From Natronococcus sp. A-GB7 (GTDB lineage Archaea > Halobacteriota > Halobacteria > Halobacteriales > Natrialbaceae), in assembly GCF_029688865.1 (NCBI RefSeq), contig NZ_JARUKV010000006.1, positions 1-64,000 on the forward strand: a stretch of 64,000 nucleotides of DNA. The letters run 5' to 3'. Shown in pieces: positions 17,687 through 25,600 of the stretch. Below the pieces are notes generated by a model. It had not been told where the DNA came from and ran no database searches. It was given only the letters and a program-made list of their open reading frames with translations. The first letter of the stretch is position 1. The number at the start of each line of letters is the position of its first letter. A program made the translations under genes and the position numbers.

Positions 17687-17818
17687 ATGGCGATGGTCGG
17701 AAAGCTCATCGCCCTCCTGACGTTCGCCCTCCTGTTGCTCTTTCTGGCCGGCGCGCCCGCGATCGCCGAGTTCACGGCCGCTCAGCTGTGCGGTCCGCTC
17801 GAGTCGATCGAGTGTTGA
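17687..17818 (+). CDS. Small single-pass membrane protein
   Basis: 43 residues from the ATG at 17687; upstream in-frame codons to 17582 overlap the promoter and are not used. The sequence is a short start, one long hydrophobic helix (LIALLTFALLLLFLAGAPA, about 6-24) and a small tail, EFTAAQLCGPLESIEC, with two Cys. It could be a small exported or membrane peptide. The strong TATA-like element at leaderless distance supports expression. It is convergent with the acetyltransferase gene. Function unknown. Confidence 0.5.
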   Translation: MAMVGKLIALLTFALLLLFLAGAPAIAEFTAAQLCGPLESIEC

Positions 17819-17857
17819 GCGATCGGGGCGGCGACCGCGGCTAGGAGGCGAGAGCCG

Positions 17858-18565
17858 TCAGTCGGTCGGCGCCGACCGCGCGAGCGGGACGTCCTCGGTT
17901 TCGCCGAGGCTGCGCTCGAAAAACGCCCGGTTCTCGCGAATACGCCGGTCGCTCCACTCCCACCACTCGAGTTCGAGCAGCCGGGATCTAACCTCCGGTG
18001 GGAACCGCCAGCCGATCCGATCAGCCGGTACGCCCCCGACGATCGCGTAGGGCTCGACGTCTCTCGTGACGACCGCTCCCGCACCGACGACGGCGCCGTC
18101 CCCGATCGACACACCCGAGAGGACCGTCGCCCCCGTCCCGATCCAGACGTCGCTGCCGACAGAGATGGGACCGTCGGCCGTCGGCGGGAGTTCGCTGTCG
18201 AGGACCTCCTCGTAGAGGCGGATCTGCATCGACGGCTGGTCGATCCGGTGGTTCGTCTGCTGAAAGGTGCTCTCGCGGGCGATCGCACAGAAGTTGCCGA
18301 TCTCGACCTCCCCGACGAGATCGCAGTCGGGCTCGAGGTTCGTCCGTCGCCCGATCCTGACGTCGCCGTCGAGGATACAGCCCCGGCTCAGCCTGGCGTA
18401 CGGCCCGATATCGACCCGGCGACGGAGCAGACAGCCGACCGAGATCCGGGCCGAAGGAGCGATCTCGAGCTCGGCGGAGTCGAAGTACCGATTGAGAAGC
18501 CCGTGGGTTGCCGGCGGATAGCCGAGAACGGAGGCCGACCGTTCGACGATGGTATCGAGACTCAT
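17858..18565 (-). CDS. Left-handed beta-helix acetyltransferase (maltose/serine-acetyltransferase-like)
   Basis: 235 residues from the ATG at 18565. The frame continues 56 codons upstream, but that part is Arg/Thr/Asn-rich and overlaps the promoter. Hexapeptide repeats run from about 40 to 190 (IAPSARISVGCLLRR, ISVGSDVWIGTGATVLSGV, IGDGAVVGAGAVVTRDVEPY), with the typical trimer/acyl-CoA region IVGGVPADRIGWRFP. These enzymes O-acetylate sugars or other small acceptors using acetyl-CoA. FQQTNHRID may contain the catalytic His. A TATA element (minus-strand ACTATATCCC, about 18596-18605) is about 33 bases before the start. Acceptor unknown. Confidence 0.85.
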   Translation of the reverse strand: MSLDTIVERSASVLGYPPATHGLLNRYFDSAELEIAPSARISVGCLLRRRVDIGPYARLSRGCILDGDVRIGRRTNLEPDCDLVGEVEIGNFCAIARESTFQQTNHRIDQPSMQIRLYEEVLDSELPPTADGPISVGSDVWIGTGATVLSGVSIGDGAVVGAGAVVTRDVEPYAIVGGVPADRIGWRFPPEVRSRLLELEWWEWSDRRIRENRAFFERSLGETEDVPLARSAPTD

Positions 18566-18943
18566 GCGCGTAGACACCGACCCAACGCGGTTCGGGATAT
18601 AGTTTGTTCGAGTATTTCGTAGAGTCAGCGATCGAGACCGTTCGCAGCCCTCGACTACCGAGGGTAGGTAGCACCTGTCGACGTTCCGATTCGGAAACCG
18701 AGTCGGTGAAACCGGACAGACGGCGGCTACCACGGTTCGACGTCGATTCCGCCGTCCACAGGAGATTTCGGAACTCCGTTACCGGTGGATCGCCCGCCTC
18801 GAGTACGGATCGTCGACCGAACGACCGAAACGAATCGGTCGAACGGTCAGGTTACCGTTACTATCGTCACAGTAACACTGGTCGGACAGCTGGGAGGTCG
18901 GTCCATAACAAACCGTGGTTCGAGGTTGGTCTCGGGTGGACCA
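18566..18943. other. Intergenic region between divergent genes
   Basis: 378 bases without a supported gene. It contains the minus-strand TATA near 18596-18605 and a GTTAC-rich patch (18850-18873: GTTACCGTTACTATCGTCAC) with GTAAC just after it, a weak inverted arrangement some 80 bases before the lipoprotein gene at 18944. No strong repeat is seen. Confidence 0.3.
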
Positions 18944-20269
18944 ATGGACCGACGAACCTATCTCGTGACCGCGACGGGAGCAGTCGTGGCGCTTGCCGGC
19001 TGTTCGGAAATGGGCGGCCCGGGCGAGACCGACGACGAGGACCACGACGACGACGCGGCCAACGGCGACGACGATCACGACGAGCCGGAAACGGACGACG
19101 AGGAACCGGAGGAAGAGGACGAAGAGGAGGAGGACGGCGACCACAGCGATCTGGTCGGCACGTACGACGACTTCGAGGACCTCGAGCCCTGGCAGGCGTT
19201 CCAGGATATCGGCGAGATCGAGGCCGACACGGAGCAGTACTACGACGGCTCGCAGTCGGCGCGACTCCTGCCGGACTCCGAGGACGGCCAGGTGCGGGTG
19301 CGCCGCGAGACCGACGAGCCGATCGATATCCGGGACGTGGCACCGGGGCTGGCCATGACCGCCTCCGATAGCGGAATGGTGTTGATCCAGCTGCAAGACG
19401 AGAACGGCGACTACGTCGAGTACAGCCAGCAGGTGATGGGGGACATGCCGCTGGCGCGGCACAACTTCGGGCTCACCCGCGTTCGGGGCGATCCGAATCT
19501 GGAGGAGATCATCGTCCTCCAGATCATCCGCTGGTTCGGCGAGACCGAGGACGGCGAAGACGAGGACGAGGGCGCCGGCGAGGAGATGTGGGTCGACGAC
19601 TTCCACTTCGTGCCAAAGCCCGACACCCCGACGGTGATGCTACAGTTCCACGGCGGCTACGAGACCCACTACGAGGAGGCCCTGCCACGGGTCGCCCAGT
19701 ACGACTTCCCGGCGACGACGTTCGTGCCGACCGACCGACTTCGGGCCGACCCCGCCGTCGAGGGCGACCGACTGACCGAGAGCCAGGTCGAGGAGCTCGC
19801 GGCGAACGGGTGGACGATCGGTTGCCAGACCGCGAACGGAGCACAGGCGGGCTCGATCGACGAGGTCGGAGCCGAGGACGTTATCGTCGAACCCGCGGAG
19901 TGGCTCGAGGAGGAGGGGTACGACGACGACGGCCGGTTCTTCGCGTTCCCCGGCTCGCAGTACAACGAGGAGACGTACGAACTCGTCCAGGAGAACTACG
20001 ACCTGGCGTTCGCGGGTCAGACCCAGTCCCAGGGGTACGCCGGCAACCCCCACCTCTGTTCGGTGGTCTCGAACCCGAGCGGCGACGAGGGTGCAAGCCT
20101 CGTCGAGTGGACCGCCGAGATGGGCGGGATCACCTCGATCGGGTTCTACCAGCTCGAGGAGAGCGAGGCGATCGAGGGGCTCGAGTCGACGCTGGCCGCG
20201 CTCGACGAGTACTCCGGCGAGGTCGACGTGATCACGCCCGGCCAGATGGCCGACGACTACGTCTACTGA
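18944..20269 (+). CDS. Tat lipoprotein with degenerate polysaccharide-deacetylase domain
   Basis: 441 residues from the ATG at 18944, which begins MDRRTYLVTATGAVVALAGC, a Tat signal with lipobox Cys20. A highly acidic linker (about 25-70) is followed by a beta-rich module (about 75-205) that looks like a carbohydrate-binding or concanavalin-like domain. The NodB-like domain starts at TVMLQFHGGYETHYEEALPR and continues with FPATTFVPTDRL, LAANGWTIGCQT and RFFAFPGSQYNEETYELV. The usual catalytic TFDDG is replaced by QFHGG and the HSxxH metal motif by GCQTANG, so deacetylase activity is doubtful. It is likely a cell-surface, polysaccharide-binding or altered-chemistry protein. Confidence 0.8.
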   Translation: MDRRTYLVTATGAVVALAGCSEMGGPGETDDEDHDDDAANGDDDHDEPETDDEEPEEEDEEEEDGDHSDLVGTYDDFEDLEPWQAFQDIGEIEADTEQYYDGSQSARLLPDSEDGQVRVRRETDEPIDIRDVAPGLAMTASDSGMVLIQLQDENGDYVEYSQQVMGDMPLARHNFGLTRVRGDPNLEEIIVLQIIRWFGETEDGEDEDEGAGEEMWVDDFHFVPKPDTPTVMLQFHGGYETHYEEALPRVAQYDFPATTFVPTDRLRADPAVEGDRLTESQVEELAANGWTIGCQTANGAQAGSIDEVGAEDVIVEPAEWLEEEGYDDDGRFFAFPGSQYNEETYELVQENYDLAFAGQTQSQGYAGNPHLCSVVSNPSGDEGASLVEWTAEMGGITSIGFYQLEESEAIEGLESTLAALDEYSGEVDVITPGQMADDYVY

Positions 20270-20336
20270 GCGTCTCGGGCTCGGCCTCGAGAAGAGATCC
20301 GTCCTGTTCGTTCGTACTCGTCTCGATCGTGCGCGT

Positions 20337-21161
20337 TCACTCCGGAGTTCGGTGAGAGCCGAGAGCTGACGCCACCGCGACGCCGACCGCGATCGCGTAC
20401 CCGCCGAGCTCGAGACTCCAGTGGACCCCCCGCGTCGTCGACAGCAGCCGAACGGCGACCATCGCGAGCGCCGCGAGACCGAACGCCGCGTGGCTGCCCT
20501 CGAGCCGGCTCGGACGGCGCTCGAGGATGTACCACGCACCGACGGCACCCAGTGCTGCGCCGACAGTCGCCGGCATGAACGCGCGGGCCGGCGTCGCGTA
20601 CGAGGCGACGGCGAGCGCGCCCGCAAGCGCGAACAGGCGACCGGGATCGATCGCCGGGAGCCACAGCACGCCGACGGCGATGCCGATCCCGATCGCCGTG
20701 CCGGCGACGATGTCGCCGACGTAGTGGACGCCGAGGACGAGTCGGGAGAGCGCGACCAGGACGATCAGGACGCCGGCGACCGCGTAGCGCCGACGCGGTC
20801 TGACCCACTCGGCGGCGATCGCGACCGCACCGTAGACCGCCGCCGCCCCGAGTGCGTGCCCGCTCGGAAACGCGTAGCCGCCGTAGTCGTCCGCGGCGAC
20901 GGCGAGCTGTTCGACGGGACGCTCGAGGACGAACAGTCCCTTCAGCCCGTTCGTAACTGCGAACGCGACGAGCGCGACCGCGAGCACGCGGGCGCCGCGC
21001 TCGCGGCTCGAGCCGATCCAGGCGAACCCGAGCGCGACGACGAGCACCGTCGCCGGATCGCCGAGGTGGGTCGCGACCTCGACGATCGGGCGCAGCGGGT
21101 CGGGGACGGCCGCCCGAATCGTCTCGTTGACCGAGGGATCGAACAGCGGCGTCTCGAGCAT
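20337..21161 (-). CDS. PAP2 family membrane phosphatase
   Basis: 274 residues from the ATG at 21161 (a GTG four codons upstream is possible). It is strongly hydrophobic with about eight membrane segments. The three phosphatase motifs are clear: KGLFVLERP (motif 1, KxxxxxxRP), AFPSGHALG (motif 2) and SRLVLGVHYVGD (motif 3, SRxxxxxHxxxD). Such enzymes dephosphorylate lipid phosphates or polyprenyl pyrophosphate on the outer membrane face. Extra C-terminal membrane segments beyond the core are present. A second PAP2 protein occurs at 60207 in the glycan cluster. Confidence 0.88.
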   Translation of the reverse strand: MLETPLFDPSVNETIRAAVPDPLRPIVEVATHLGDPATVLVVALGFAWIGSSRERGARVLAVALVAFAVTNGLKGLFVLERPVEQLAVAADDYGGYAFPSGHALGAAAVYGAVAIAAEWVRPRRRYAVAGVLIVLVALSRLVLGVHYVGDIVAGTAIGIGIAVGVLWLPAIDPGRLFALAGALAVASYATPARAFMPATVGAALGAVGAWYILERRPSRLEGSHAAFGLAALAMVAVRLLSTTRGVHWSLELGGYAIAVGVAVASALGSHRTPE

Positions 21162-21319
21162 GCGACGGATCACGGACCGGTATCGACGGAAACGCGCTGC
21201 AAAATCCTATCGGCGATTTTCTGGTTACGACGCGGCTGCCGTCGGTCGACCCCAGCGTGAACCAAAGCGACGCGAACGTCGAGCTGTGGTTTTCCAGCGG
21301 GCGAGCATCGGCTGCGGGG

Positions 21320-22522
21320 CTACTCCCGTGGCATCCGCAGCGTCAGCAGCGTTCCGAGCGCGATGATCAGCGCCAGCAGGAGGTAGCCGGCGTCGAAGTA
21401 CCCCCGCTCGGCGATCACGCCGAAGACGAGCGGTCCCGACGCACCCAGCACCGAGGCGCTCGAGCGGATTACACCCAGCCCTGTTCCCTGGATCTCCGGC
21501 GGGATAATCTCGGCGAGGTACGACTGCGTGATCGCGCCGGAGCCGAGCATCGTACTCGAGAGGACGGTGACGAAGACGAGTCCGACGAGTCCGTCGACGA
21601 ACGGCAACAGCGCGAGGCCGACGATCGATCCCAGCAGGACAAGCGGAAGCGAGCCCCGAAGCCCGATGCGGTCGTAGGCCATTCCGGCGACCGGTTTGAC
21701 GACGACGCCGACCGCGAAGAAGAGACCGAACAGCCCCCCGGCCATCGTCGAGGACAGCCCCTTCTGTTCGACGAGGTAGGTCGGGTAGAACGCCGAGAAC
21801 GTCTGCCAGACGAAGATAAAAAGAAAGAGGATCACGCCCATGACCGCGAGGACGGGACTGCGGAGTTCCCGGACCACGTACCGTAGGCTCTCGCTCGAGC
21901 CGTCGTCACCCTCCTCGAGGTCGGGATCGGGCGCCGGCAGCGTCAGCCAGATGACGACCGCGGTGATACAGAGCAGCGGCAGGACGAAGCCCAGGCCGAG
22001 TCGCCAGGCGACCGCGACCGCCAGCACGCTCGCGATCGGCGGTAACACGGTCTGGCCGATGTCGCCGGCCGCCATCGTGACGCCGAGCGCTCGTCCGATC
22101 CGATCGGGGTAGAGATCCGACAGCGCGGTGATCCGGGCGATCGGGTACTGCGAGAGTCCCAGGCCGACCAGCGCCGTCGCTCCGAACAGGGTCGCGGCGG
22201 TCGGCGAGAGGAGGACGACGGTTACCCCGACGACGACCATCGAGACGCTCGCGGTCAGCACGGAGCGCTCGCCGTGACGATCGGCGAGCATTCCACCGGG
22301 AACCTGCCCGACAGCGTAGCCGAGCCAGATCAGCGTGACGAGCAGGCCGGCCGTCGAGAGCGTGAGATCGAACTCGGCGCTGAAGTAGGGCAACAGGACG
22401 GGGTAGATCATCCGAGTGCCGTTCAGCAACCCCCAGCCGAGCGCGATGGCCAGCAGCGTCTTTCCGGTGCCGCCGGCCCACAACCCGACCAGTTCGCGTC
22501 GAATCGAATCCAGGCGACTCAT
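21320..22522 (-). CDS. MFS transporter
   Basis: 400 residues with 12 predicted membrane segments. The start is the ATG at 22522 (MSRLDSIRRELVGLW); the open frame continues 87 codons further but those codons run through the repeat cluster 22654-22873. The loop 2-3 motif of the family, GMLADRHGERSVLT, follows the second segment, and the repeated motif AYDRIGLRGSLPLV is in the second half. The profile is like the nitrate/oxalate or general organic-anion MFS groups, but the substrate cannot be read. It ends 158 bases from the PAP2 gene start on the same strand. Confidence 0.88.
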   Translation of the reverse strand: MSRLDSIRRELVGLWAGGTGKTLLAIALGWGLLNGTRMIYPVLLPYFSAEFDLTLSTAGLLVTLIWLGYAVGQVPGGMLADRHGERSVLTASVSMVVVGVTVVLLSPTAATLFGATALVGLGLSQYPIARITALSDLYPDRIGRALGVTMAAGDIGQTVLPPIASVLAVAVAWRLGLGFVLPLLCITAVVIWLTLPAPDPDLEEGDDGSSESLRYVVRELRSPVLAVMGVILFLFIFVWQTFSAFYPTYLVEQKGLSSTMAGGLFGLFFAVGVVVKPVAGMAYDRIGLRGSLPLVLLGSIVGLALLPFVDGLVGLVFVTVLSSTMLGSGAITQSYLAEIIPPEIQGTGLGVIRSSASVLGASGPLVFGVIAERGYFDAGYLLLALIIALGTLLTLRMPRE

Positions 22523-22653
22523 TCGGCGTGTGCGTGGCAAGGCCGGTCCCGTTGAAACCGTTTTACTTCGAGGCGGCGGTTGCTGATTCCGGATTTCGCT
22601 TCCCGTAGCCGGAGCGACGAAGGCGGATCGATCGGCCCGCTCGAGCCGATGCT

Positions 22654-22873
22654 CCCCGTGTGCGAAGTGAAACGTTCCCACGGCCGACTCCGGACACCCC
22701 CCGTGTGCGAGATGAATTTTCCGTGTCGAGCGCCGGCTCGATCGGCCGAAACCGACTCGAGTGTCGACCGAAACCTCCGACACCCCGTGTGCGAAATGAA
22801 TTGGCGGGAACGATGAGCCGACTCACGCCGGTATCGGCGTTTCGGCTCGCCCTCCCCGTGTGCGAGATGAAAT
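22654..22873 (+). repeat. Cluster of four origin-recognition-box-like elements (downstream of orc1/cdc6)
   Basis: Four copies of CCCC-GTGTGCGARATGAA lie in the same orientation: 22654-22673 (variant CGAAGTGAAA), 22697-22720 (six C), 22783-22802 and 22854-22873. The GTG positions are 45, 84 and 71 bases apart. On the opposite strand each reads TTCATTTCGCACACGGGG, a core with a terminal G-string, the arrangement known for archaeal origin recognition boxes bound by Orc1/Cdc6. They fill the gap between the MFS gene and the 3' end of orc1. Confidence 0.65.
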
Positions 22874-22945
22874 CTGCTTCGGTGTCGTCGTCTGCTTCGG
22901 TGTCATAGGCTGGCGCCTCGAGTTCCAACGACGAGAGGCTCGAAC

Positions 22946-24292
22946 TCAGGCTTCGTCGAAGAACTCGTCGATCTGTGCGTTGACGACGGACTGGATCAGC
23001 TCGTCCGCTTCGTCGATCTCCTCGAGGCGGAAGTCAGTCTGTAACGTCTCGGCGACGACGGCCGGATCGTCGACGAACGTGTACTCCTTGTGGACGCCGC
23101 TGCCGTAGCCGCGGCCGCGTTTCTCCGAGGTGATGAAGTTGTACGTCTCGGCCTCGGTCATGTATCGGAGGTAGGAGTCGCGGGACTTCTTGTCGGCGTC
23201 GAGTCGCTCGGTCAGGTACTGGTAGACCCGATAGGCGACGGTGCTGGGAATCGCGTTCAGGCTCCGCTCGGCGTGGACGGGCACGATCGCGGTGGCGTAC
23301 AGGGAGAGTTTCTTCTGGGTCGAGAGTCCCTGCATCTGGGTCAGGGTTCGATCGCGCTCGGCCTCCCGCTGGGCGTCGCGAACGTGGTCCTCGAGGACCG
23401 TCTCCTCGCCCCGGCGGTTCGCGATCTCGCCGGCCTTCCGAAAGAGATCGATCGCCTTCCGCGCGTCGCCGTGATCCTGGGCGGCGAAGGCGGCGCTCAG
23501 CGGGATGATCCCGGCCTCGAGCACCCCGTCCTGGTAGGCGTCCCGTCTGCGATCGAGGATCGCCTGGAGCTGGTTGGCGTCGTAATCCGAGAAGACGACG
23601 TCCTGGGGATTGAACGAGCTCTCGGCGCGGCCGTCGAGATCCTCCATGAACCGGGGATCGTTGGTGAGCGCGGCGACCGAGACGTGGCCGTCGATCCGAC
23701 CGAGCTGTGAGGCCCGCGAGAGCTGGTACAGCAGCTTCGAGTAGGCGGGTTCGTCGTTCGGATCGCGCTGGCGGCCGACCAGGAGGTCGACCTCGTCGAG
23801 GATGATGATGACGGAGTCGAACTCCTCGCTCAACAGCTGATACAGCCGGTTCAGTTTTCGGTCCGTCGACACCCCGCTCTCGGGGACGCCGACCTCGACG
23901 CCGGCCGTCGTCGCGGTGTTCTCGACGAGGCGGTACACCGCCCGATCGTGGGACTTGATCGTCTGGCAGTTGATCTGGATGACGCCGAAGCGATCGCCCT
24001 GAGCCTCCGCGAGCTCGACGACCTGCTCGCAGACGGCGTTGATGATCAGGGACTTCCCGGTCCCCGAGGGGCCGTACAGCAACATGTTCGGCGGTCGGTT
24101 TCCCTGGAGCGCAGGCCGGAGATAGGTGATGATGTCCTCGAGCTGTTGATCCCGGCCGACGATGCGGTCCTCGTCGATGACGGCGTCGGGGTCGAGCAGA
24201 CCCCTCTCCCTGAACACCGACTGCTGGACGCCGTCCTGCAGCCGCCCCTTGATCGATTCCGAGAGGGAGTGGCGATCGTCGCCGTCGGTCAT
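22946..24292 (-). CDS. orc1/cdc6: Orc1/Cdc6 replication initiator
   Basis: 448 residues. AAA+ ATPase that recognises the origin and loads MCM helicase. Walker A is LLYGPSGTGKS (about 72-82), Walker B IIILDEVDLL, sensor 1 VAALTNDPRF, and sensor 2 GDARKAIDLFRKAG. The winged-helix DNA-binding domain begins after about residue 310 and ends with the wing RGRGYGSGVHKEYTFV. The short N-terminal part HSLSESIKGRLQDGVQQSVFRERGLLDPD precedes the initiator signature VGRDQQLEDI. It is flanked on both sides by ORB-like repeats and reads away from the AT-rich dyad at 25241, the classical layout of a haloarchaeal oriC with its linked initiator gene. Confidence 0.95.
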   Translation of the reverse strand: MTDGDDRHSLSESIKGRLQDGVQQSVFRERGLLDPDAVIDEDRIVGRDQQLEDIITYLRPALQGNRPPNMLLYGPSGTGKSLIINAVCEQVVELAEAQGDRFGVIQINCQTIKSHDRAVYRLVENTATTAGVEVGVPESGVSTDRKLNRLYQLLSEEFDSVIIILDEVDLLVGRQRDPNDEPAYSKLLYQLSRASQLGRIDGHVSVAALTNDPRFMEDLDGRAESSFNPQDVVFSDYDANQLQAILDRRRDAYQDGVLEAGIIPLSAAFAAQDHGDARKAIDLFRKAGEIANRRGEETVLEDHVRDAQREAERDRTLTQMQGLSTQKKLSLYATAIVPVHAERSLNAIPSTVAYRVYQYLTERLDADKKSRDSYLRYMTEAETYNFITSEKRGRGYGSGVHKEYTFVDDPAVVAETLQTDFRLEEIDEADELIQSVVNAQIDEFFDEA

Positions 24293-24313
24293 ACCCTGTC
24301 ACTCGCACCGACA

Positions 24314-24322
24314 TCATAAATA
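24314..24322 (-). promoter_or_regulatory. TATA box of orc1/cdc6
   Basis: Minus-strand TATTTATGA, centred about 26 bases before the ATG at 24292. The spacing predicts a leaderless transcript. Confidence 0.6.
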
Positions 24323-24554
24323 CGTGACGAGTACCGCGTGCGAGAGCAACAGCCCCACGATCGTGATTGGGAGCGACTCTACGGCACGAATACGTCTCGA
24401 GGCTGGAAACCGTGGGCGAGATCAAATACCCGAATCGAACGGGAAGCCTCGCGACCGATCGGGAGCACGGCTACGATGCGGACGCGGCGATGCGTTCGAC
24501 CCTGTCGGTGCGGTCCCAGCCGTGGACGCAACTGCTCTACGGATGCAACAGATG

Positions 24555-24664
24555 GCACGTGCGGCTACGGCCAGCGGTACGTGCGATCGCAGCCGACGGT
24601 GTGTGTGATTGCGGCCAGCGGTGCGTACGGTCGCGGTCGCCGGTACGTACGATCGGAGTCGGTC
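24555..24664. repeat. Five 22-bp tandem repeats in the origin region
   Basis: Units are 24555-24576, 24577-24598, 24599-24620, 24621-24642 and 24643-24664. Approximate consensus begins GTACGTGCGATCGCGGCC and ends AGCG. Units differ at several positions but keep the 22-base register, about two helical turns, which suits stacked protein binding on one face of the DNA. The array is alternating purine-pyrimidine rich. Confidence 0.7.
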
Positions 24665-24688
24665 CGCTGCAACCGCGGTCAGTGCACA

Positions 24689-24710
24689 CCCCGTGTGCGA
24701 GATGAAATCT
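24689..24710 (+). repeat. ORB-like element
   Basis: CCCCGTGTGCGAGATGAAAT, same orientation as the four copies beyond the far end of orc1. It begins 24 bases after the 22-bp tandem array. Confidence 0.65.
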
Positions 24711-24742
24711 TCCGGGAAACGAGTGCGCAGACTCGAGGGAGG

Positions 24743-24763
24743 CCCCGCGTGCCGAATGAATTT
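24743..24763 (+). repeat. Degenerate ORB-like element
   Basis: CCCCGCGTGCCGAATGAATT differs from the consensus at two or three positions. Same orientation as its neighbour 54 bases away, so it is probably a decayed or weaker site. Confidence 0.5.
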
Positions 24764-25021
24764 GCTGTGACTCCTCCCATACTTCGTTCCGCTCGTCTCC
24801 TACCGAACCCGAGTACGGATTCCTTGCACCGAGAGGTCGCGAACGATAGTCGTCGCTGAACGCCAGAGCGTACCCGACCGTGCGACGGAGATCAGTAAAG
24901 GACCCGGATAAGACGGCCAGTCGGACGGTGAGGATAGCGCGGGCGACAGACGGAGCGGACGATCGGATGGTGTGGACAGCCGGGCGGACGAGGCGAGAGG
25001 AGATTGTTCCGCCAACCCCCT

Positions 25022-25043
25022 CCCCCCGTGTGCGAAATGAATT
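25022..25043 (+). repeat. ORB-like element, left of the AT-rich dyad
   Basis: Six C then GTGTGCGAAATGAATT. Its C-run points away from the AT-rich dyad about 200 bases to the right. It is the nearer left partner of the inverted copy at 25454. Confidence 0.65.
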
Positions 25044-25240
25044 GGGATCGCGAACGGGGAGGGGGAGGGAGGGGAGGAAGGGCTGGTAACCGGGCGGTAG
25101 CATAGAACGGAGAAACGGCGAACCGAGCGGACGAGCGGGGAGATTGCGGTGGTCGCCGGCGGCCCCTCGAGCGTGGCGATCGCCTCCCAGACGGCGTACT
25201 TCAGCTTGCAAACTGGATGACGCACTTCGGCTCGCGAAGG

Positions 25241-25291
25241 GTTCTAGTACCGGTAGTTTTATGTTGTTTCTATAGCAACAAAATCCGTACT
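25241..25291. other. AT-rich imperfect dyad, candidate unwinding element
   Basis: A patch clearly richer in A/T than its surroundings. TGTTG (25262-25266) pairs with CAACA (25276-25280), and the outer AGTACCGG (25246-25253) nearly pairs with CCGTACT (25285-25291). It lies between the oppositely oriented ORB-like copies at 25022 and 25454. Position and composition fit a duplex unwinding element; alternatively it is a divergent promoter. Confidence 0.5.
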
Positions 25292-25453
25292 GGGTCCCGA
25301 TCGGTCCGAGAAGGTAACTACGCTTCGAGGCCGATCGGAAGAGCCCACGGACTCGTCGAATTTATCCGTTCTCGCACGGCGATCCCGTCCACACTGCTCC
25401 CGACAGGTATCGATCACACCGTCTTCCCTCCCCCACCCCCGGTTTCGCACCGG

Positions 25454-25475
25454 ATTTCATTTCGCACACGGGGGG
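25454..25475 (-). repeat. Inverted ORB-like element, right of the AT-rich dyad
   Basis: On the + strand it reads ATTTCATTTCGCACAC followed by six G, the reverse complement of the other copies. A partial copy, GGTTTCGCACCGG (25441-25453), abuts it. It is the only full copy in this orientation. Confidence 0.65.
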
Positions 25476-25600
25476 AGGGACGGGGGAAAGGGACCGCTCA
25501 CTCCTCACGCACCCCCACTCCTCACTGCTTTCGCTCCTCACGTACTGACGGCTCCCGGCTAACGGATCGAAGAAACCCACGTAACGAGCGATCGACTCGC

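Larger units (their letters stand above)
24293..25600. other. Candidate replication origin (oriC) region
   Basis: 1.3 kb without a credible gene between orc1/cdc6 and the PRC-barrel gene. In order it holds the orc1 promoter, five 22-bp tandem repeats (24555-24664), ORB-like copies at 24689-24710 and 24743-24763, a copy with six C at 25022-25043 next to purine-rich DNA (25055-25080), an AT-rich dyad (25241-25291), and an inverted ORB-like copy at 25454-25475. Open frames crossing it translate the repeats as phrases such as FRTRG and RFHLAHG and are not acidic, so they are not genes. The initiator gene beside repeats in both orientations around an AT-rich element is the known design of haloarchaeal origins; function here is inferred. 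Confidence 0.75.

Noticed and set aside
18850-18880. GTTAC/GTAAC inverted repeat before the lipoprotein gene
   Set aside because: The arms are only five bases and the spacing differs from the other candidate operators, so chance is likely.
22523-22783. An 87-codon N-terminal extension of the MFS gene
   Set aside because: These codons run through the repeat cluster and translate it as repeated FHFAHG-like phrases; the ATG at 22522 begins at the first membrane helix.
24338-25225. Frames in the origin region that look like small proteins (148-224 codons)
   Set aside because: They consist of translated repeats and Arg/Ser-rich sequence with no acidic bias or family; the region is better explained as non-coding origin DNA.
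22654-25475. CRISPR array as an explanation of the repeats near orc1/cdc6
   Set aside because: Spacing is irregular, one copy is inverted, a gene lies between copies, and there are no cas genes.
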